Shown here piece by piece: positions 5,217 to 7,863 of a stretch of 7,863 nt of DNA. The DNA lies in the NCBI GenBank assembly GCA_030605245.1, contig JAUWIS010000035.1, forward strand, positions 1 to 7,863, read 5' to 3'. The notes beneath the pieces were generated by a model, which worked only from the letters and a program-made list of their open reading frames with translations, had not been told where the DNA came from and ran no database searches. The stretch is from Methanobacteriota archaeon (GTDB lineage: Archaea > Thermoplasmatota > JASEFT01 > JAUWIS01). The translations under genes and the position numbers were made by a program. Positions within the stretch are counted from its first letter, which is position 1. Each line of letters begins with the position of its first letter.

Positions 5217-5600
5217 TTATTTTATCCTAAATTTTTTCTTTTTCTCCTCAAACCTTATTCTATATTTTTCAGGGAGTTTCCACATCATCCCTTCTATTTT
5301 ACCCGTATTTCTTACCAGACCTGCCTTACTATTAGTATCCACCAGTCCATTAAATTTTTTTCTCGATAATATTTGATCAAAGAAATACCATCCACCAGCA
5401 ACAGATACAAAAGGCGCAGGAATTAAAATCCACCATCCCCAGTTCCCGATCCTTTTAACAAAATCCTCTATGATACTGTTCGCTATGTTTGATTGAATAA
5501 ATGTAAAATACCATAAAAATCCTATTACTGTCATCCCAATACCAATTCCAAACAGGATTGCACTTAAAATCAGCATATACTCTCTAAATATCCTATTCAT
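5217..5600 (-). CDS. Two-helix membrane protein, archaeal DUF3198-like
   Basis: 127 residues. Helix 1, about residues 9-33 (MLILSAILFGIGIGMTVIGFLWYFT), and helix 2, about 53-75 (GWWILIPAPFVSVAGGWYFFDQI), are joined by a short loop with the motif GNWGWW. A cytosolic-looking C-terminal half follows: T-N-S-K-A-G-L-V-R-N, then KIEGMMWKLPEKYRIRF and a basic end. The SKA..VRN..IE....LP..Y pattern reminds me of small archaeal membrane proteins of the DUF3198 kind. That is recall, not a search, and no function is known. The ATG at 5600 is supported by a minus-strand CGAAAAC plus ATTTTAGA (BRE/TATA-like, 5637-5623) at leaderless spacing. It is encoded on the same strand as cdc6, across the origin region. 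Confidence 0.75.
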   Translation of the reverse strand: MNRIFREYMLILSAILFGIGIGMTVIGFLWYFTFIQSNIANSIIEDFVKRIGNWGWWILIPAPFVSVAGGWYFFDQILSRKKFNGLVDTNSKAGLVRNTGKIEGMMWKLPEKYRIRFEEKKKKFRIK

Positions 5601-5622
5601 AAAACAGGAAATGAATTAGGTA

Positions 5623-5637
5623 TCTAAAATGTTTTCG
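5623..5637 (-). promoter_or_regulatory. Candidate BRE/TATA of the two-helix membrane gene
   Basis: The minus strand reads CGAAAAC then ATTTTAGA, ending 22 bases before the ATG at 5600. This is the same spacing as at the other leaderless genes in the window. From 5638 to 5740 I see no gene or clear signal. Confidence 0.5.
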
Positions 5638-5740
5638 TTTACTTGTTGTAATATAAAAGAAAATTGAATGAAAATCGGGGGTGAGAGAGCAGTTGATAAA
5701 AATTAATGAGTAAAAAAGCAAACATATCTATATTTGTCTG

Positions 5741-6036
5741 TTCCCTGATAGGAGCAAAATTCCTTGAATTTTGCGACTTAGGGGAACACGGAGTGTTCCC
5801 CGGTAGGAGCAGATTTTCAAAGGAAATCTGCGACTTAAGGAAATAACTTTCTGAAAAATTTTTATTTTCCGATAGGAGTAAAATTTGTAAAAATTTTACG
5901 ACTAAGGGAAGCAATTTCCTGAAAAGTGTTCCCCGATAGGAACAACTTGTTGTGACTAAGGAGATACAAAGCGTTCCCCGGTAGGAGCAAATTTCCAAAG
6001 GAAATTTGCGACTTAGGGGAATATGACATATTCCCC
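5741..6036. repeat. Array of five variable-stem hairpins with conserved internal loop
   Basis: Five units share 5' GRTAGGA and 3' GACTTA or GACTAA, but enclose different stems. Unit 1: GCAAAATTC 5754-5762 with GAATTTTGC 5766-5774. Unit 2: GCAGATTT 5809-5816 with AAATCTGC 5824-5831. Unit 3: GTAAAATTT 5878-5886 with AAATTTTAC 5891-5899. Unit 4: ACAAC 5942-5946 with GTTGT 5949-5953. Unit 5: GCAAATTTCC 5987-5996 with GGAAATTTGC 6000-6009. The 5' parts begin at 5747, 5802, 5871, 5935 and 5980. Outer TTCCCC/GGGGAA blocks pair either within a unit or across units: GGGGAACAC 5781-5789 with GTGTTCCCC 5793-5801, and GGGGAATATG 6016-6025 with CATATTCCCC 6027-6036. The linkers after units 2, 3 and 4 are degenerate. 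Stems changing while remaining complementary argue for selection or element biology at the level of folded RNA or single-stranded DNA. No protein-coding gene is credible here. Confidence 0.85.
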
Positions 6037-6233
6037 GGTATTAACCTACCTGTTCATAGAAAGAAAATTCTCACTCCCAGGGCTGACCCATACCGGGGTG
6101 TTCAGTGTCTGGGTTGTTCCGAAATCATTGACTGACGTCTCGTCTGTTCCTCTTCCGGGGACCCATCAGATACTGGTCGGGTTGCCTGACCCTGTAGCCC
6201 CAGGCTTGCCACACACATCATGATTCAGTGTGT
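6037..6233. ncRNA. GC-richer fold-prone island, possible structured RNA (strand uncertain)
   Basis: This stretch is visibly richer in G and C than its AT-rich surroundings and dense in complementary segments: CCCCGGTAT 6033-6041 with ATACCGGGG 6090-6098; ACCCA 6087-6091 with a TGGGT near 6110; GACG 6134-6137 with CGTC 6141-6144; GGTCGGG 6175-6181 with CCTGACC 6185-6191; GGGG 6157-6160 with CCCC 6198-6201; ACACA 6211-6215 with TGTGT 6229-6233. In AT-rich archaea such islands are often structural RNAs. A minus-strand ATATATATT box at 6256-6248 could start a minus-strand RNA near 6226. I could not match it to SRP RNA, RNase P RNA, tRNA, 5S or a known riboswitch. The plus-strand open frame through it lacks coding support. 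It could also be a foreign fragment. Confidence 0.35.
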
Positions 6234-6260
6234 TCTTCAACTGGGGCGTGAATATATATG

Positions 6261-6278
6261 TCGAAAGTTTTATTTAAA
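6261..6278 (+). promoter_or_regulatory. BRE/TATA promoter of the AAA ATPase gene
   Basis: TCGAAAG (BRE-like, 6261-6267) followed by TTTATTTAAA (6269-6278) ends 22 bases before the ATG at 6301. This is one of the clearest archaeal promoters in the window and points to a leaderless transcript, which supports the 6301 start over the frame's earlier ATG at 6220. Confidence 0.65.
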
Positions 6279-6300
6279 CCTATCCCCTACTATCTCCATA

Positions 6301-7863
6301 ATGGTTTCTAAGTTTGTTGACAGGGAAAAAGAGTTTTCACGATTGAAGAAAGTTTTAGATGGATGCAGTAAAGGAAGAGGCAGTACAGTTTTTGTTACTG
6401 GTGAAGCAGGTATTGGTAAAACAAGGATTGTTAATAAAATGGGCAAATACGCTGAGTCAAATGGTTTTATGTTTCTTAAAGGAAGATGTGCATTTGGTGC
6501 GGACACAGACCCTTTTTTACATTTATTGATGCATTGAAAACATTAGGTTTAGATTATTTGTTTGCTGAGAAAAGCCCAATGGTTGAGTATGTATTTGTTG
6601 TTGATAATGATAACTCTTTACTTTTGAGAGAGATAAAAAGAGAAGATGTGGAGATGGATTCTCAGATTTTTACATCCATGTTGGGGGCTGTGCAGGATTT
6701 TGTTTCAGACTCTTTTTCAAAGTTTGGTAAAAGTAAACATAGGGTTGATGTTCTTGGCTACGAGGATTATAGAATATTGATAAATTATGGTGTTTTTGTT
6801 CATCTTGTTGTTGTTATCTCTGGAAGTGAGAACACTTTTTTAAAAAATGACATGAAAAAAATTGTTGAGAATATTGAGAAAAATTATGCCCATGTTCTGA
6901 AAAAGTGGGATGGAAATCTGGATACTGTAAAAGGTATAAAAAAATTTATTGAGCCGTTAATCTCTAAATATGATATTTCCAGTTTTGCCCCTAAGCTTAG
7001 AAGGGAAATGATTTTTAGAAATGTTTCAGAGAATCTGATAAAAAAATCAAAGGAAAAACCTGTTTTATTGTTCCTTGATGATATTCACTGGGCTGATCCT
7101 TCATCATTGGAGCTTCTGTATTATCTAATCCGGAATATAAAAGAGTCGTGTTTGATTGTTTGCTGTACCTACAGACCTGAGGATGCAGATAAAAACATGA
7201 TAAATCTTTTTAGGCGAATGAGACATGAAAATATTTTTAATGAAATAAGGCTAAAAAATTTAGTAAAGAATGATGTTTTGAAAATGATCCCTGCTCAAAA
7301 AGAAAATGTTGATGAATTATATGAGAAATCAGGTGGGAATCCCTTGTATGTTGAGGAGTTTTTAAGAAGCAATGAGAATGCGCCCCCCTCAAGGATTGAG
7401 GATATTATCCTAGAGAGGATTGAGAAACTATCTGGTGAAGATAAAAAGGTTTTGGAGTATGCGTCAATTGTTGTTGGCGGTTTTGATTTTGATGTTCTGA
7501 GAAAAACAACAAACATGGATGAGGAAAAACTTGCATTATGCTTAGAAAATCTTTCAAAAATGCATTTTATAACAAGGTATCAGGATAGATACCAATTTGA
7601 GCATGTTATGATAAAGGATGTTTTATACTCCGATTTTTCCAGTAAAATGAGGGAAATTATTCATAAAAAGGTTGGTTTTGCTACTGAGGATGTTTACAGG
7701 GATAAGATATATGATGTGATAGCAGAACTCGCATTTCATTTCTCAAAGGGGAATGTTGCTGATAAGGCAGTAAAGTATTCTTTGCTCGCAGCTGAGAAAG
7801 CAAAAGGCCTTTATGCCAATTATGAGGCATTGAGACATTACGAAAATGCGTTAAAGTTCTTGG
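6301..7863 (+). CDS. STAND/AAA_16-type ATPase, -1 frameshift, 3' partial
   Basis: Frame one (6301-6537) gives VDREKEF and Walker A GEAGIGKT (residues 34-41), then stops at TGA 6535-6537. Re-reading one base at T TTT TTA (6513-6519) gives ..DTDPFL-TFIDALKTLG.. and a frame open to the window end, about 521 residues in all. Next come a roughly 140-residue insert (about 90-225), Walker B LLFLDDIHWADPSSLE (256-271), CTYRPED (289-295), GGNPLYVEEFL (345-355), a winged-helix-like RIEKLSGEDKKVLEYASIV (373-391) and FEHVMIKDVLYSDF (433-446). The beginning of helical repeats (EALRHYENALKFL) reaches the edge. This is the layout of large signal-transduction ATPases (COG3899-like). The insert, EYVFVVDND..MLGAVQDFVSDSF..YRILI..VFVHLVVVISG..KWDG, resembles a longin/roadblock-type sensor fold (inference). 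The partner is unknown. Numbering assumes the -1 shift. Confidence 0.75.

Noticed and set aside
5639..5998. Minus-strand open frame of about 119 codons
   Set aside because: It is made of the hairpin repeats themselves (recurring SYRGTL-like words) and has no start signal or family resemblance.
5747..6036. CRISPR array
   Set aside because: Only about seven bases on each side recur, the spacing is irregular (45-69 bases), and the variable parts are self-complementary rather than unique spacers.
5747..6036. Integron attC-like sites
   Set aside because: The hairpins lack the GTTRRRY/RYYYAAC core pair and enclose no cassettes.
6023..6223. Plus-strand open frame of 66 codons through the GC-richer island
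   Set aside because: It starts inside a perfect hairpin, has no ribosome-binding site and resembles no family I know. I prefer a structured-RNA or remnant reading, with low certainty.
6037..6233. SRP RNA or RNase P RNA
   Set aside because: A CCGGAAG-like tip on the minus strand recalls SRP helix 8, but the flanking AGCAG element is not there. No GAGGAAAGUC core of RNase P RNA is seen.
6220..6300. Earlier start for the ATPase at 6220
   Set aside because: The BRE/TATA box at 6261-6278 lies inside this extension and gives leaderless spacing to 6301, where the conserved protein begins.
1..7863. tRNA or rRNA genes
   Set aside because: No T-arm GGTTCRA pattern with cloverleaf pairing and no recognisable rRNA segments were seen on either strand.

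Overview
The window looks like archaeal DNA from an AT-rich genome. The lineage is not fixed by the sequence: an uncultivated AT-rich euryarchaeal or Altiarchaeota-like organism would fit, but that is a guess. The archaeal call rests on an Orc1/Cdc6 initiator next to ORB-like origin repeats, an ER/archaeal-type signal peptidase with a Ser/His pair, a UPF0200-type P-loop kinase-like protein, and several start codons about 22 bases downstream of BRE/TATA-like boxes with no Shine-Dalgarno (leaderless genes).

Layout. 3-746 (+) is a CPBP intramembrane protease, 5' end outside the window. 803-1333 (+) is a UPF0200 P-loop protein. On the minus strand, 2431-1988 is a dCMP deaminase, followed downstream by a duplicated copy of its own 3' end, a cluster of perfect hairpins, and a small membrane-protein gene (1726-1362) readable only with a -1 frameshift. 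Divergent from the deaminase, 2475-3503 (+) is a signal peptidase whose basic C-terminal tail is written in repeated palindromes. 4785-3550 (-) is orc1/cdc6, and just upstream lies a probable replication origin: ORB-like elements of opposite polarity flanking a pure A/T stretch (about 4892-5098), then a pair of 31-bp direct repeats. 5600-5217 (-) is a two-helix membrane protein. 5741-6036 holds no convincing gene but an array of five hairpin units. Their stems differ in sequence yet stay perfectly complementary, while a GGA/GAC internal loop is conserved. It runs into a GC-richer, fold-prone island (about 6037-6233). 6301 to the window end (+) is a large STAND/AAA_16-type ATPase, interrupted by a -1 frameshift exactly on the heptamer T TTT TTA and carrying an unusual domain inserted between Walker A and Walker B.

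How the parts fit. orc1/cdc6 and the adjacent ORB/A+T region form a coherent initiator-plus-origin unit. The deaminase (dUMP supply) is a nucleotide-metabolism neighbour. The most unusual content is non-coding: perfect hairpins appear in four places (1750-1881, 3228-3357, 4818-4904, 5741-6036), including inside a coding sequence and inside the cdc6 leader, and may belong to one or more dispersed palindromic element families. Two independent -1 frameshifts in homopolymer runs could be recoding, gene decay or sequencing error; the sequence alone cannot decide.
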